A DNA stretch of 64,000 nt from Cytobacillus gottheilii (GTDB lineage: Bacteria; Bacillota; Bacilli; Bacillales; Cytobacillaceae): positions 1,160,609 through 1,224,608 of the forward strand of contig NZ_LT800494.1 of the NCBI RefSeq assembly GCF_900166665.1. The letters run 5' to 3'. The position numbers and the translations under genes were made by a program. Below the pieces are notes generated by a model. The model made no database searches. It saw only the letters and a program-made list of their open reading frames with translations, and had not been told where the DNA came from. This document shows positions 18,013 through 27,081 of the stretch, in pieces (position 1 is the first letter of the stretch; each line of letters opens with the position of its first letter).

Positions 18013-19404
18013 TTGGCCCAGCATTGGACAGAACTTATACCGATTGATCGATATGCCGTGGCCGCGGGCGGACTGCTGCATGAATACGACAGAAAGATAT
18101 TGACCCTTTTGTACCAGCCCCTTATCGGCTCTACCTGCCTGAGTCTTTATATGACGCTATGGGCAGAGGTAGAGGAAAATAGAATTTGGTCAGATTCAAG
18201 TACCCACCATTACTTGATGACGACAATGGGACTGGGTTTGAAAGATATTTACGAAGCACGCTTAAAGCTCGAAGGAATTGGCTTGTTAAAGGTGTATGTT
18301 AAGAAAGAGGGAGATAATCGTTCATTTATATATGAATTACTGCCGCCCTTATCACCACAGCAATTCTTTCTTGATGGCATGCTGAATATTTATTTATTCA
18401 AAAAAGTCGGGAAGACTCAATATGCAAGATTAAAGAGATTCTTTTCCGATACAGCTATTCATTCTCAAGAAGGTTATATAGAAGCAACTAAAGCATTCCA
18501 GGATGTGTATATGTCAGGCCATCAAGGGCTAACTCAATATGAGGAGCAGGAGCTGCTGGGAGATGAGGTCTATTTGGGAAGAGCAGAATCAGACGGCATT
18601 CAGATTAACACTGACGCATTCGACTTTGATCTGCTTATCGCTGGTCTAAATGAATCACTCGTACCTAAAAACGCACTAACGAAAAAAGTGAAATTGGCGA
18701 TTAGTAATCTTGCTTTTCTATACGATATAGATGTGTTGCAGATGAAAAATGTTATTATTAGTGCACTTACCGAAAATAATGACATCAATATTGAAGAACT
18801 GCGTAAGTCTGCGAGAGATTGGTATCAATTCCAGCACAATGACCAGCTTCCATCTTTACTGGATCGAACACAGCCGGCTGCAAACCGTACAGCTCCATCA
18901 GCCCCAGTGTCTAAAGAAGATGAGCTGTTATTATACTTAGAAACGACTTCCCCTAGACAATTATTAAAAGATCTATCAGGAGGAGCTGAGCCTTCTAAAG
19001 GAGATTTGAAAATAATTGAGGATGTTCTTTTTCAGCAAAAGCTGCTGCCTGCTGTTGTAAATGTGCTGATTCAATATGTTATGTTAAAAACTGATATGAA
19101 GCTTACAAAATCATATGTTGAAAAGATCGCAAGCCACTGGGCCCGCAAACAAGTAAAAAGGGCAAAAGATGCGATGGAGCTGGCGAAAAACGAACATAGA
19201 CAATATTTAGAATGGGCTGGGGGAAATAAAACGAGCAAAAGGACGACGAAAAAGCAGCCTATTCGTTCTGAGCTCCTGCCTGATTGGTTTGATCATAATG
19301 AGGAAGATGCCAAGATAGCAGATGAAGGAAATAATGAAGAGCTGATAAAGAAAAAGAAAAAAATGCAGGAAACGTTAAAAAAGCTGCATTCAGGTGGTGA
19401 ATAA
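18013..19404 (+). CDS. dnaB: Replication initiation/membrane attachment protein DnaB
   Basis: Firmicute DnaB, a helicase-loading co-protein (not the helicase itself) acting with DnaD and DnaI at oriC and during restart. 463 residues: N-terminal winged-helix region, Pro/Ser linker about 290-308, DnaB_2 (DDBH2) domain about 310-400 and a Lys/Glu-rich tail. Begins with TTG at 18013 behind a weak GAGGT; no better start is seen. dnaI starts 4 bp after its stop. Confidence 0.93.
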   Translation: MAQHWTELIPIDRYAVAAGGLLHEYDRKILTLLYQPLIGSTCLSLYMTLWAEVEENRIWSDSSTHHYLMTTMGLGLKDIYEARLKLEGIGLLKVYVKKEGDNRSFIYELLPPLSPQQFFLDGMLNIYLFKKVGKTQYARLKRFFSDTAIHSQEGYIEATKAFQDVYMSGHQGLTQYEEQELLGDEVYLGRAESDGIQINTDAFDFDLLIAGLNESLVPKNALTKKVKLAISNLAFLYDIDVLQMKNVIISALTENNDINIEELRKSARDWYQFQHNDQLPSLLDRTQPAANRTAPSAPVSKEDELLLYLETTSPRQLLKDLSGGAEPSKGDLKIIEDVLFQQKLLPAVVNVLIQYVMLKTDMKLTKSYVEKIASHWARKQVKRAKDAMELAKNEHRQYLEWAGGNKTSKRTTKKQPIRSELLPDWFDHNEEDAKIADEGNNEELIKKKKKMQETLKKLHSGGE

Positions 19405-19407
19405 ATA

Positions 19408-20337
19408 GTGGAAAAAATTAATGAAACACTGAAAAGGCTCACTGGTAATGAAGATTTCAAAAAAAGATATGAACAGCAGCGTGCGGAAACGTTAAATCAT
19501 CCGGATGTAAAGGCATTTTTAATTGCGCATCAGCATGAGTTAACAGAAGATATGGTGAACAGGAGCCTAATTAAGCTGTATGAGTATTCGAAGCTCAGCA
19601 AAGAATGCAATAAATGCCCAAACTTGGATGGGTGCATCAATGTACTGAAGGGGTATCATCCGGAGCTTGTACTCACAAGAGGGCTTATTGATATTAAATA
19701 TGATAAATGTCCTCGTAAAGTTATTAATGATGAAAAAAGAAAAAATGAAAATCTCATCAAAAGCCTATATGTACCTAAAGATATTTTGCACGCAAAATTT
19801 GAAGATTTGCATGATGATGTATATCGTGCAGATGCAGAAGAAAAGGCTGTAGATTTTATATCTAATTATAGTAAAAATCCATCACAAAAAGGGTTTTATT
19901 TTTACGGGCAATTTGGTGTGGGGAAGTCCTACTTATTAGGTGCGATAGCAAATGCACTTGCAAATCAGGGAGTTTCCTCGATGATCGTATACGTTCCAGA
20001 GTTATTCAGGGAAATGAAAAGCTCAATAGGTGATTCAACATTGAATGAAAAAATGGAAGCGATCAAAAGGGCGCATGTACTCATGTTTGATGATATTGGC
20101 GCCGAAACGATGTCAAGCTGGACAAGGGATGAGGTTCTTGGGCCATTGCTTCAATTCCGTATGCTTGAAAATCTGCCAACGTTCTTCACTTCAAACTTTG
20201 ATTTAAAAGAGCTCGAACATCATTTATCGTATACACAGCGTGGTGAAGAGGAACGGATGAAAGCGCGCCGCATTATGGAACGTATTAAGTTTTTATCAGA
20301 GCCTGTCTTGGTTGAAGGGCCGAATAGAAGAAGATAA
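19408..20337 (+). CDS. dnaI: Helicase loader DnaI
   Basis: AAA+ ATPase that loads the replicative helicase DnaC. 309 residues: N-terminal zinc-binding region with cysteines in CNKCPNLDGC near residue 68 and a later CP, Walker A GQFGVGKS near 168, Walker B VLMFDDIG near 225. GTG start with GGTGG from the dnaB end upstream. Cotranscribed with dnaB (4-bp gap). Confidence 0.95.
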   Translation: MEKINETLKRLTGNEDFKKRYEQQRAETLNHPDVKAFLIAHQHELTEDMVNRSLIKLYEYSKLSKECNKCPNLDGCINVLKGYHPELVLTRGLIDIKYDKCPRKVINDEKRKNENLIKSLYVPKDILHAKFEDLHDDVYRADAEEKAVDFISNYSKNPSQKGFYFYGQFGVGKSYLLGAIANALANQGVSSMIVYVPELFREMKSSIGDSTLNEKMEAIKRAHVLMFDDIGAETMSSWTRDEVLGPLLQFRMLENLPTFFTSNFDLKELEHHLSYTQRGEEERMKARRIMERIKFLSEPVLVEGPNRRR

Positions 20338-20346
20338 TATTTTTGG

Positions 20347-20378
20347 ACTGCCTGTTTAGAACAGGCGGTTTTTTTTGT
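20347..20378 (+). terminator. Intrinsic terminator after dnaI
   Basis: 10-bp stem (20347-20356/20360-20369) with a TAG loop, then T8. Confidence 0.9.
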
Positions 20379-20441
20379 TTTTTGAAGTTTGCGGATAAAT
20401 AAATTGGACGGCGGATATAATTTTTTACGGTGGATTTCTTC

Positions 20442-20730
20442 GAAGCTGGGACATAAGTATTTAACACACCCATAGAACCGAATGATTAGGAAGGTATCTT
20501 TCTAATCATTTGGTTTTTAGTAATTTATAATTATAAAATATATTTTATTAACCTGAGTGAAATGGAGCGGAGGACCCTCGACTCCGGTGGGCAATAGAGG
20601 AAAGGGTGAGACCCCGCAGAAGCTTTGCTTCGAGGAGGCTCAGCTTCCTCCCCACGGAAAGCGAGGGTCCGCAGCGCAATGGAACGGATTTGTTTAAATA
20701 GCCAAACTATGAATATTCGTGTTTTGAAAA
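20442..20730 (+). mobile_element. Composite element, copy 1 (MITE-like, no transposase)
   Basis: Left end GAAGCTGGGACATAAGTATT; then a strong hairpin (ACCGAATGATTAG...CTAATCATTTGGT, 20475-20518) with T tail that works as a plus-strand terminator; then a GC-rich core belonging to repeat B (20572-20677) flanked by the direct repeats AATGGAGCGGA (20561-20571) and AATGGAACGGA (20678-20688); then AATATTCGTGTTTT. The expected right terminal repeat TTTTGTCCCAGC is decayed in this copy. Homologous to 28387-28705 (inverted) and 43771-43940. Confidence 0.75.
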
Positions 20731-20827
20731 AAATAGAATAGATTTTTTCTCTGTATCTCCCTTAGTTAATTAGTTATTTCTGCTATTCACTTTTCTGCTT
20801 CTAATTTAGGCAAGTCCACCATATATA

Positions 20828-20897
20828 TTAAAAGAAACCTTGCACCTGTTTAATCTATGACTAAGCAGGGGAAGCGAAAGGTAGAGATTTCTTTTAA
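20828..20897 (+). promoter_or_regulatory. Candidate structured leader of ytxC
   Basis: A perfect 10-bp closing stem (TTAAAAGAAA 20828-20837 with TTTCTTTTAA 20888-20897) encloses CCTT/AAGG (20838-20841/20878-20881) and CCTG/CAGG (20845-20848/20866-20869). The 3' strand abuts the ribosome site GGGGGG. Pairing is seen by eye; no known class is recognised. Confidence 0.4.
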
Positions 20898-20909
20898 GGG
20901 GGGATTTGG

Positions 20910-21791
20910 TTGATCGAAATCATTTTCCGAAGTAAGAAGGATGCATTACGTTTACATACACTGCTTCAAGGTTTGCTAACCGCTTCAGCTTGTACTGATC
21001 ATATTCATCTTCGATATGAAGATCACCATATAGTTAAGCTGCAATTTTTTCATGAAGCTGGAAATTCCATACACTTGTTGAAAGAGGCTTTTTATGAGTT
21101 TGTTATAGAAAGTAAAATCGAGGACTGGTTCCGCACCATTCTAACAGATCAATATTATTATCAAGTGGAAGAAGAACAGCAGCAGATTATGGAGATTGCT
21201 CAAGCTATTATTGAAGGGAATCGTGAAGATCTTTCATCTTTTGTCCCTGATCAAAATGTGAAGGAACGAGTCAGAAAAGACATCCACCAGATGATACAGC
21301 CAGATATCAACTTTTCTTTCGACTCTTTCGTGAAGTTTAGAATGAGATCATTTATGGATCAGCTTGTGAAGTATATCGAAATTTCTATTGATGAATATAA
21401 AATGGAGCAGGAATATCAGATGTTTGTGCAAATGCTGCGTGAGTTTCTGACAGATCGGCCAGCGAAGTTTCAGGAGATTCATGTGCTGATGGATGAAGGT
21501 GTCTTTTTTTATGATGAAGGTATGAATGAGATTCGAAATACAGAGCTGCGTGCACTTATAGACCGCAAGCTTCTCTTTCATCACCCTGTTTATATCGACT
21601 CAGCAACCATTGCACCACTGTTATCTATTGCACCCAAAAAAATCAATTTATATTGTGATGATGTGGAACTCCCGTTAGTAAGGACAATTTCGAATATCTT
21701 TGAAGAGCGGCTGAAAATTAAATCGGTTACTTCATTCAAGTCCTATGAGAGCATGCAGGAATTAAGCGGGCAAAAACGTGAAATTAATTAG
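20910..21791 (+). CDS. ytxC: YtxC-like sporulation protein
   Basis: 293 residues, YtxC family found in endospore-formers between dnaI and thrS. All helical in appearance with mixed charge, no TM segment. Starts with TTG at 20910, 7 bases after a six-G ribosome site; MIEIIFRSKKDA opening fits the family. The biochemical role is unknown; B. subtilis ytxC is annotated as sporulation-related. Confidence 0.85.
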   Translation: MIEIIFRSKKDALRLHTLLQGLLTASACTDHIHLRYEDHHIVKLQFFHEAGNSIHLLKEAFYEFVIESKIEDWFRTILTDQYYYQVEEEQQQIMEIAQAIIEGNREDLSSFVPDQNVKERVRKDIHQMIQPDINFSFDSFVKFRMRSFMDQLVKYIEISIDEYKMEQEYQMFVQMLREFLTDRPAKFQEIHVLMDEGVFFYDEGMNEIRNTELRALIDRKLLFHHPVYIDSATIAPLLSIAPKKINLYCDDVELPLVRTISNIFEERLKIKSVTSFKSYESMQELSGQKREIN

Positions 21792-21839
21792 TGAAACACA
21801 ACTTGCAGTTCTGTTTAGAAAAATTTACAGAGGATGCCC

Positions 21840-21869
21840 TTGATTTTTTTGCTGTAATAAAGCTATAAT
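21840..21869 (+). promoter_or_regulatory. SigA promoter of thrS
   Basis: TTGATT (21840-21845), 18-bp spacer, TATAAT (21864-21869). Start expected near 21876. Confidence 0.7.
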
Positions 21870-21875
21870 ACGTAC

Positions 21876-22130
21876 ATATTACATTTATACAGCAAAAGTT
21901 ATGACAAGGACATGGGTATTCTTTTCTTGTTTGAAGAGAGGGAAGGCATGGCTGCAACCTTCCTAGCGTAGATTGAATACTTACCACCTATCGAGCTCCG
22001 GCCAGGAAATGGGCTGGCGGATTACATCCGTTATTTTCTACAAGTCATTTTTCCTATGGGGAAAATGAGAAGTAGGGTGGAACCACGTGTATATAATAAC
22101 TCGTCCCTTTTTTAGGGATGGGTTTTTTTG
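21876..22130 (+). promoter_or_regulatory. T-box leader (threonine)
   Basis: The T-box sequence AGGGTGGAACCACG is at 22074-22087, followed by a terminator hairpin (CGTCCC...GGGATGGG) and T run at 22101-22130. An ACC codon followed by A at 21983-21986 in the GAATACTTACCA context fits the threonine specifier. Uncharged tRNA-Thr should favour the antiterminator and raise thrS transcription. Confidence 0.9.
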
Positions 22131-22176
22131 TTTTTCTGCAAACATAACTTTTACCATTCATTAGGAGGGAAAGACG

Positions 22177-24108
22177 ATGACTGAAATGATTAAAATTTCA
22201 TTTCCAGACGGTGCAATAAAGGAATTTGAAAATGGTGTATCAACTGAAGAAATTGCAGCATCCATTAGTCCAGGATTGAAGAAAAAGGCAATCGCTGGAA
22301 AAGTAAACGGAGAAATGTACGATCTGCGCAGAGGAATTGAAGGAGATGCTGCTGTTGAAATCGTAACAAATGATTCTCCAGAAGCGCTTGAAGTATTGCG
22401 CCACAGTTCGGCTCACTTAATGGCTCAAGCGATTAAACGTCTATATAAAAACGTGAAGCTTGGTGTTGGTCCGGTTATTGAAGGCGGCTTTTACTATGAT
22501 GTGGATATTGAAGAATCATTAACACCAGAAGATTTGCCGGTAATTGAAAAAGAAATGAAGAAAATCATCAATGAAAACATTGATATCGTTCGTAAAGAAG
22601 TCAGCCGCGATGAAGCGGTCGCTCTTTATAAAGAGATCGGCGATGAATATAAACTGGAGCTTATTGAAGCCATTACGGCAGACGAAAAGGTAACAATCTA
22701 TGAGCAGGGAGATTTCTTTGACCTATGTCGCGGTGTCCACGTTCCATCAACAGGAAAGCTTAAAGAGTTTAAGCTTTTGAGCATTGCAGGTGCATACTGG
22801 CGCGGAAACAGCGATAACAAAATGCTTCAGCGCATTTATGGAACAGCTTTCTTTAAAAAGGAAGATCTGGCTGAGCATCTTCGCTTGCTTGAAGAAGCAA
22901 AAGAGCGTGACCATCGTAAAATTGGCAAAGAGTTAAACTTGTTTATGACTTCTCAAAAAGTCGGACAAGGTCTTCCAATGTGGCTGCCTAAAGGTGCAAC
23001 CATCCGCCGCAATATTGAACGCTATATTGTCGACAAAGAAGAACGCTTAGGATATGACCATGTATACACTCCGATTATGGGAAGCGTTGATTTATATAAA
23101 ACATCTGGTCACTGGGATCATTATCAGGAAGACATGTTCCCTGTTATGGAGATGGACAATGAACAGCTTGTGCTTCGTCCGATGAACTGTCCGCACCATA
23201 TGATGGTATACAAAAATGGCATCCACAGCTATCGCGAATTGCCAATCCGTATCGCAGAATTAGGAACAATGCATCGCTATGAGATGTCCGGGGCTCTCTC
23301 AGGCCTTCAGCGTGTACGCGGCATGACGTTAAATGATGCTCATATCTTTGTGCGTCCAGATCAAATTAAAGAGGAATTCAAGCGTGTTGTTCATTTGATT
23401 TTAGAAGTATACAAGGACTTTGACATTAATGATTACTCTTTCCGTTTATCCTACCGTGATCCTCAGGATACTGAGAAGTATTTTGATGATGATGACATGT
23501 GGGAGAAGGCACAAGCAATGCTGAAAGAAGCAATGGATGAAATCGGTCTTGATTATTTTGAAGCTGAAGGAGAAGCTGCATTCTATGGTCCTAAATTGGA
23601 TGTACAAGTGAAAACAGCTCTTGGCAAGGATGAAACTTTATCAACAGTTCAGCTTGACTTCCTTCTTCCTGAGCGCTTTGACTTAACATATGTTGGTGAA
23701 GACGGGAAACCGCATCGTCCGGTCGTTATCCACCGGGGTGTTGTATCAACAATGGAGCGTTTTGTTGCATTCTTAATCGAAGAATACAAAGGTGCATTTC
23801 CAACATGGCTTGCTCCTGTACAAGTTCAGGTGATCCCTGTTTCACCAGAAGTGCACTTCGACTATGCAAAAGAAGTGCAGGAACAGCTTCAAGCACAAGG
23901 CCTGCGCGTCCAGCTCGATGACCGCAATGAAAAAATCGGCTATAAAATCCGTGAAGCCCAAATGCAAAAAACACCATATATGCTAGTAGTCGGAGACAAT
24001 GAAGTAACTGAAAAAGCCGTAAACGTCCGCAAATACGGCGAACAAAAATCAGAAACCATCGCATTTGCAGACTTTTTAGAAAACATTACAAAAGAAGTTA
24101 AGAGATAA
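22177..24108 (+). CDS. thrS: Threonyl-tRNA synthetase
   Basis: Class II synthetase charging tRNA-Thr. 643 residues: TGS domain 1-64, editing/second additional domain (HSSAH near 87 and CRGVH near 187), catalytic core with motif 2 [11 protein letters not shown] near 380, zinc ligands within [10 protein letters not shown] and HRGV, and a C-terminal anticodon-binding domain from about 545. GGAGGG precedes ATG 22177. Controlled by the T-box leader. Confidence 0.97.
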   Translation: MTEMIKISFPDGAIKEFENGVSTEEIAASISPGLKKKAIAGKVNGEMYDLRRGIEGDAAVEIVTNDSPEALEVLRHSSAHLMAQAIKRLYKNVKLGVGPVIEGGFYYDVDIEESLTPEDLPVIEKEMKKIINENIDIVRKEVSRDEAVALYKEIGDEYKLELIEAITADEKVTIYEQGDFFDLCRGVHVPSTGKLKEFKLLSIAGAYWRGNSDNKMLQRIYGTAFFKKEDLAEHLRLLEEAKERDHRKIGKELNLFMTSQKVGQGLPMWLPKGATIRRNIERYIVDKEERLGYDHVYTPIMGSVDLYKTSGHWDHYQEDMFPVMEMDNEQLVLRPMNCPHHMMVYKNGIHSYRELPIRIAELGTMHRYEMSGALSGLQRVRGMTLNDAHIFVRPDQIKEEFKRVVHLILEVYKDFDINDYSFRLSYRDPQDTEKYFDDDDMWEKAQAMLKEAMDEIGLDYFEAEGEAAFYGPKLDVQVKTALGKDETLSTVQLDFLLPERFDLTYVGEDGKPHRPVVIHRGVVSTMERFVAFLIEEYKGAFPTWLAPVQVQVIPVSPEVHFDYAKEVQEQLQAQGLRVQLDDRNEKIGYKIREAQMQKTPYMLVVGDNEVTEKAVNVRKYGEQKSETIAFADFLENITKEVKR

Positions 24109-24160
24109 AAGGTAAGTAATTAATTGCTTTCTTGAAAAGGGTATTTTAGCAATATGCCTG

Positions 24161-24288
24161 TTGATTGAAACGTAATGGCACGAGACTCCTGCGGGAGAAG
24201 TGAGAAAGGTGAGATCCCACAGGCGCGCAGCGCCGAGGAAGCTCACCTCTCACCCGCGGAAAGCGAGTGCCATGCAGTGGAAATCACC
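24161..24288 (+). repeat. Intergenic repeat B, well-preserved copy
   Basis: Starts TTGATTGAAACG, contains GAGACTCCTGCGGGAG, a GGTGAGATCCC block, GGCGCGCAGCGCC and CGCGGAAAGCGAGTGCC, and ends GCAGTGGAAATCA. GC-rich, with ends that pair (GGCACGAG/CGAGTGCC type). No gene. It lies 16 bp from thrS-end sequence and 100 bp before the infC promoter. Confidence 0.75.
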
Positions 24289-24383
24289 CCTGTTTTTTTA
24301 TGTGAAAAAGAAATTACAAAATTTATATTGCCAAATCCCTATTCTTTTGATATCATTTTCTTCGTTGCAATAAAAACGACAGT

Positions 24384-24413
24384 TTGACAGCCTATTGTCT
24401 TTTGTGATATAGT
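24384..24413 (+). promoter_or_regulatory. SigA promoter of infC-rpmI-rplT
   Basis: TTGACA (24384-24389), 18-bp spacer, TATAGT (24408-24413). Confidence 0.75.
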
Positions 24414-24420
24414 ATCTAAG

Positions 24421-24562
24421 GAAATTGAATACTGTTTGAGGAAAAGAAGAAGCACCCGCTTCTCACCTGATTGACGCAATTAGCAGTTGGCAGGTTTTAC
24501 GTGAACATTTTTTGTTTATATACGTAAGTGTGGGTGTTTTCATCCGCACTTTTTTTATTGCG
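24421..24562 (+). promoter_or_regulatory. L20 leader of the infC operon
   Basis: The conserved block GCACCCGCTTCTCACCTG (about 24451-24470), GGCAGGTTTTACGTG and an 11-bp terminator hairpin (24526-24536/24541-24551, T7) match the Bacillus L20 leader, in which free ribosomal protein L20 promotes premature termination. Confidence 0.85.
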
Positions 24563-24579
24563 AATTTAGCTTTGATCCG

Positions 24580-24711
24580 GTGCAGCTAGCAGCTTCTTTC
24601 AGAATTCGACAGTATGGTGGAGCTAAAGAATACGTCTGGCCCCGCAAAGCTACTGATCAAATCATTCTTGACCCAAACATTGTGTTCCGATTAAACCTTG
24701 GAGGTGTCTAA
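24580..24711 (+). pseudogene. Unexplained open stretch between L20 terminator and infC
   Basis: The frame is open from about 24546 to TAA at 24709-24711 (43 codons from the GTG at 24580). The peptide contains RIRQYGGAKEYVWPRK and ends LNLGGV; it looks like protein sequence, but no ribosome site or good start precedes it. Its last codons form the infC ribosome site. It may be a gene fragment inserted downstream of the leader, or a chance frame. I do not recognise the parent protein. Confidence 0.3.
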
Positions 24712-24713
24712 CT

Positions 24714-25229
24714 ATTAGCAAAGATATGTTGTTAAACGAGGGTATTCGCGCCCGCGAAATTCGTCTTATTGACCAGAATGGCGAGCAATTAGGAATCAAG
24801 TCTAAAAATGAAGCACTTGAGATTGCTGCTCGTGTAAATCTTGATCTTGTGCTTGTTGCACCGAATGCAAAACCGCCAGTTGGCCGTATTATGGACTATG
24901 GCAAGTTTAAGTTCGAACAGCAGAAGAAAGAGAAAGAAGCGCGTAAAAATCAAAAGATTATCAGCATTAAAGAAGTGCGTCTAAGTCCTACGATTGAAGA
25001 GCATGACTTTAATACAAAGCTTCGCAATGCGATTAAATTCCTTGAAAAAGGCGATAAAGTAAAGGCATCGATTCGTTTCAAAGGTCGTGCAATTACACAT
25101 AAGGAAATCGGCCAGCGCGTTCTCGTCCGATTTGCAGAGGCTTGCTCTGAAGTTGGAACGGTAGAATCACATCCTAAAATGGATGGCCGTAGCATGTTCA
25201 TGGTGCTAGCACCGAAAAACGACAAGTAA
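24714..25229 (+). CDS. infC: Translation initiation factor IF-3 with ATT start
   Basis: Prevents 50S joining and checks the start codon. 171 residues; IF3-N about 1-70, IF3-C about 80-171 ([20 protein letters not shown] block). GGAGGTG (24700-24706) is 7 bases from ATT 24714 but 19 from the next ATG at 24726, and homologues begin (M)ISKD, so ATT is the start. Rare initiation codons in infC allow autoregulation by IF3. First gene of infC-rpmI-rplT. Confidence 0.93.
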   Translation: MSKDMLLNEGIRAREIRLIDQNGEQLGIKSKNEALEIAARVNLDLVLVAPNAKPPVGRIMDYGKFKFEQQKKEKEARKNQKIISIKEVRLSPTIEEHDFNTKLRNAIKFLEKGDKVKASIRFKGRAITHKEIGQRVLVRFAEACSEVGTVESHPKMDGRSMFMVLAPKNDK

Positions 25230-25245
25230 GAGGAGGAATTCCAAA

Positions 25246-25446
25246 ATGCCAAAAATGAAAACTCACCGCGGCGCTGCAAAGCGTTTTAAAAGAACAGGTT
25301 CTGGTAAGCTGAAGCGTTCTCACGCTTACAGAAGCCATATGTTCGCGAATAAATCTCAAAAGCAAAAGCGTAAACTTCGTAAAGGAACTCTTGTTTCTTC
25401 AGGCGATTACAAGCGTATCCGTAACTTATTAGTAAATCTTAAGTAA
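25246..25446 (+). CDS. rpmI: 50S ribosomal protein L35
   Basis: 66 residues, highly basic, [15 protein letters not shown] opening, complete. GAGGAGG upstream; 16 bp after infC. Structural protein of the large ribosomal subunit. Confidence 0.98.
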   Translation: MPKMKTHRGAAKRFKRTGSGKLKRSHAYRSHMFANKSQKQKRKLRKGTLVSSGDYKRIRNLLVNLK

Positions 25447-25471
25447 TATCCGATATTAGGAGGGAAATTTA

Positions 25472-25831
25472 ATGCCACGTGTAAAAGGCGGTACTGTTAC
25501 TCGCAAACGTCGTAAAAAGGTAATAAAATTAGCTAAAGGTTATTTCGGTTCAAAACATACATTATACAAAGTTGCTAACCAGCAGGTTATGAAATCTTTA
25601 ATGTATGCTTACCGTGACCGTCGCCAGAAAAAGCGCGACTTCCGTAAACTATGGGTTACTCGTATCAACGCAGCAGCTCGCATGAACGGTCTTTCTTACA
25701 GCCGTTTAATGCATGGCTTAAAGCTTGCAGGCATCGAAGTAAACCGCAAAATGCTAGCTGAATTAGCGATTGCTGACGAAAAAGCATTTGCTGAATTAGC
25801 TGCAGTTGCAAAACAAAACTTAAGCAAGTAA
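25472..25831 (+). CDS. rplT: 50S ribosomal protein L20
   Basis: 119 residues, full length, [16 protein letters not shown] opening. Needed for early assembly of 50S and acts as the repressor of its own operon through the leader at 24421-24562. AGGAGGG upstream; 25 bp after rpmI. Confidence 0.98.
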   Translation: MPRVKGGTVTRKRRKKVIKLAKGYFGSKHTLYKVANQQVMKSLMYAYRDRRQKKRDFRKLWVTRINAAARMNGLSYSRLMHGLKLAGIEVNRKMLAELAIADEKAFAELAAVAKQNLSK

Positions 25832-25840
25832 TTGCTTTTA

Positions 25841-25876
25841 AAAAAGCCATTCTCTTTCATGAGAATGGCTTTTTAT
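25841..25876 (+). terminator. Intrinsic terminator of infC operon
   Basis: 14-bp stem AAAAAGCCATTCTC/GAGAATGGCTTTTT with a six-base loop. Confidence 0.9.
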
Positions 25877-25926
25877 ACTTTTAGAACGTATACTCAACTT
25901 AAAACGAAAGAGAAGCAGGTACAGGT

Positions 25927-26199
25927 ATGATATTAATTTCAGCAGCATTAATTGTTATCGTTATAAATATAATCGGGTTTCTGATCATGATGATCGATAA
26001 GCGCCGAGCGGTTAATCAGCAGTATCGCATCAGTGAAAAAACGCTTTGGACAGTTGCCATATTATTTGGTGCTGCGGGAATGACTGTTGGCATGAATATG
26101 TTCAGGCATAAAACGAAGCATACTCAGTTTAAAATCGGTCTGCCACTTCTAACCATAGTCCAGCTGGTTATTTTATATTTTTTGCCGAACATCATGTAA
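25927..26199 (+). CDS. ysdA: DUF1294 membrane protein YsdA
   Basis: 90 residues, three hydrophobic segments (about 2-22, 40-58, 70-88) with MMIDKRRA between the first two, typical of DUF1294. Function unknown. Follows rplT as in B. subtilis. Confidence 0.85.
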   Translation: MILISAALIVIVINIIGFLIMMIDKRRAVNQQYRISEKTLWTVAILFGAAGMTVGMNMFRHKTKHTQFKIGLPLLTIVQLVILYFLPNIM

Positions 26200-26331
26200 C
26201 TGTATAAATATCGGAATAGACAAGACAGGTATAGGCTGATCGCTTTCTTACCCAAGTTGTCATAACAGCTGATTTCTCCCCATATGCTAGAGTAGACAGC
26301 ATGACTATGCATAATAAAGGGGTGAAATAAG

Positions 26332-26892
26332 GTGGCGGTACTGTTAACGATGGTTGAAACCGCAGGAATTCTAGCTCCATTGGCATTTATTCTGTTTCAT
26401 ATTGTAAGGCAGTTTCTTTTTATTCCAGTCCCGCTTGTTTGTGTAGCGGGCGGTGTAATGTTTGGCAGTGTCTTTGGTGCTGTATTCTCCTTAATAGGCT
26501 TAACACTTAGCAGTTTTTTGTTTTTTTTCTTAATTCATAGGCTGCCAAAAACACATGGAAAGATATCGAATTTAAAAAAGCGCTGGTTTGGAGAGTACCG
26601 GAACATAAATGTTTCTCAAGCAGCCGTATTAAGGCTAGTTCCTTTCCTTCACTATCATTTGATTAGTTTTTGTTTAATGGAAAAGTGCAAAAGCTTTCCA
26701 CGATATGCAAAAGCAACTGTTATTGCAAATATTCCTCTTGCTGTATTTTATACTGTATTTGGCCAGTTTATCAGCAGGTTTACACCGACCATGATCATCG
26801 TTATTTTGGGTGTCATAACCCTGCTCTGTTATTTATTGCGTGAAAAAGTGACTGTGATTAAATGGACGGAGTTTTTTAAGGAAGCAGCATAA
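26332..26892 (+). CDS. TVP38/TMEM64 family membrane protein (VTT domain)
   Basis: 186 residues, about five TM segments. Residues 25-60 (RQFLFIPVPLVCVAGGVMFG) carry the VTT/SNARE-assoc loop and G-x-M-F-G pattern, and residues 105-130 (RLVPFLHYHLIS) the second signature. Family members are DedA-related inner-membrane proteins with possible lipid-carrier transport; the substrate is not known. GTG start at 26332, with AAAGGGGTG 7-8 bases upstream. Confidence 0.75.
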   Translation: MAVLLTMVETAGILAPLAFILFHIVRQFLFIPVPLVCVAGGVMFGSVFGAVFSLIGLTLSSFLFFFLIHRLPKTHGKISNLKKRWFGEYRNINVSQAAVLRLVPFLHYHLISFCLMEKCKSFPRYAKATVIANIPLAVFYTVFGQFISRFTPTMIIVILGVITLLCYLLREKVTVIKWTEFFKEAA

Positions 26893-26901
26893 AATATTTT
26901 T

Positions 26902-26932
26902 AGGCACTCTCCAATAGGAAGGTGCTTTTTTT
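26902..26932 (+). terminator. Terminator after the VTT-domain gene
   Basis: Imperfect hairpin GGCACTCTCC...GGAAGGTGC followed by T7. Confidence 0.6.
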
Positions 26933-27081
26933 ATTATATAAAGGCCAACTGAATATGATTTTAAAAACATGCATGTTATTCTCCTGACAATGGGTATCAT
27001 ATTTCCTGAATTGGATAATCTAGAAATAAATGACAAATAGAAAACAGAGATATCTTTTTAATGAGTCAGGAGGTGCGGTAC

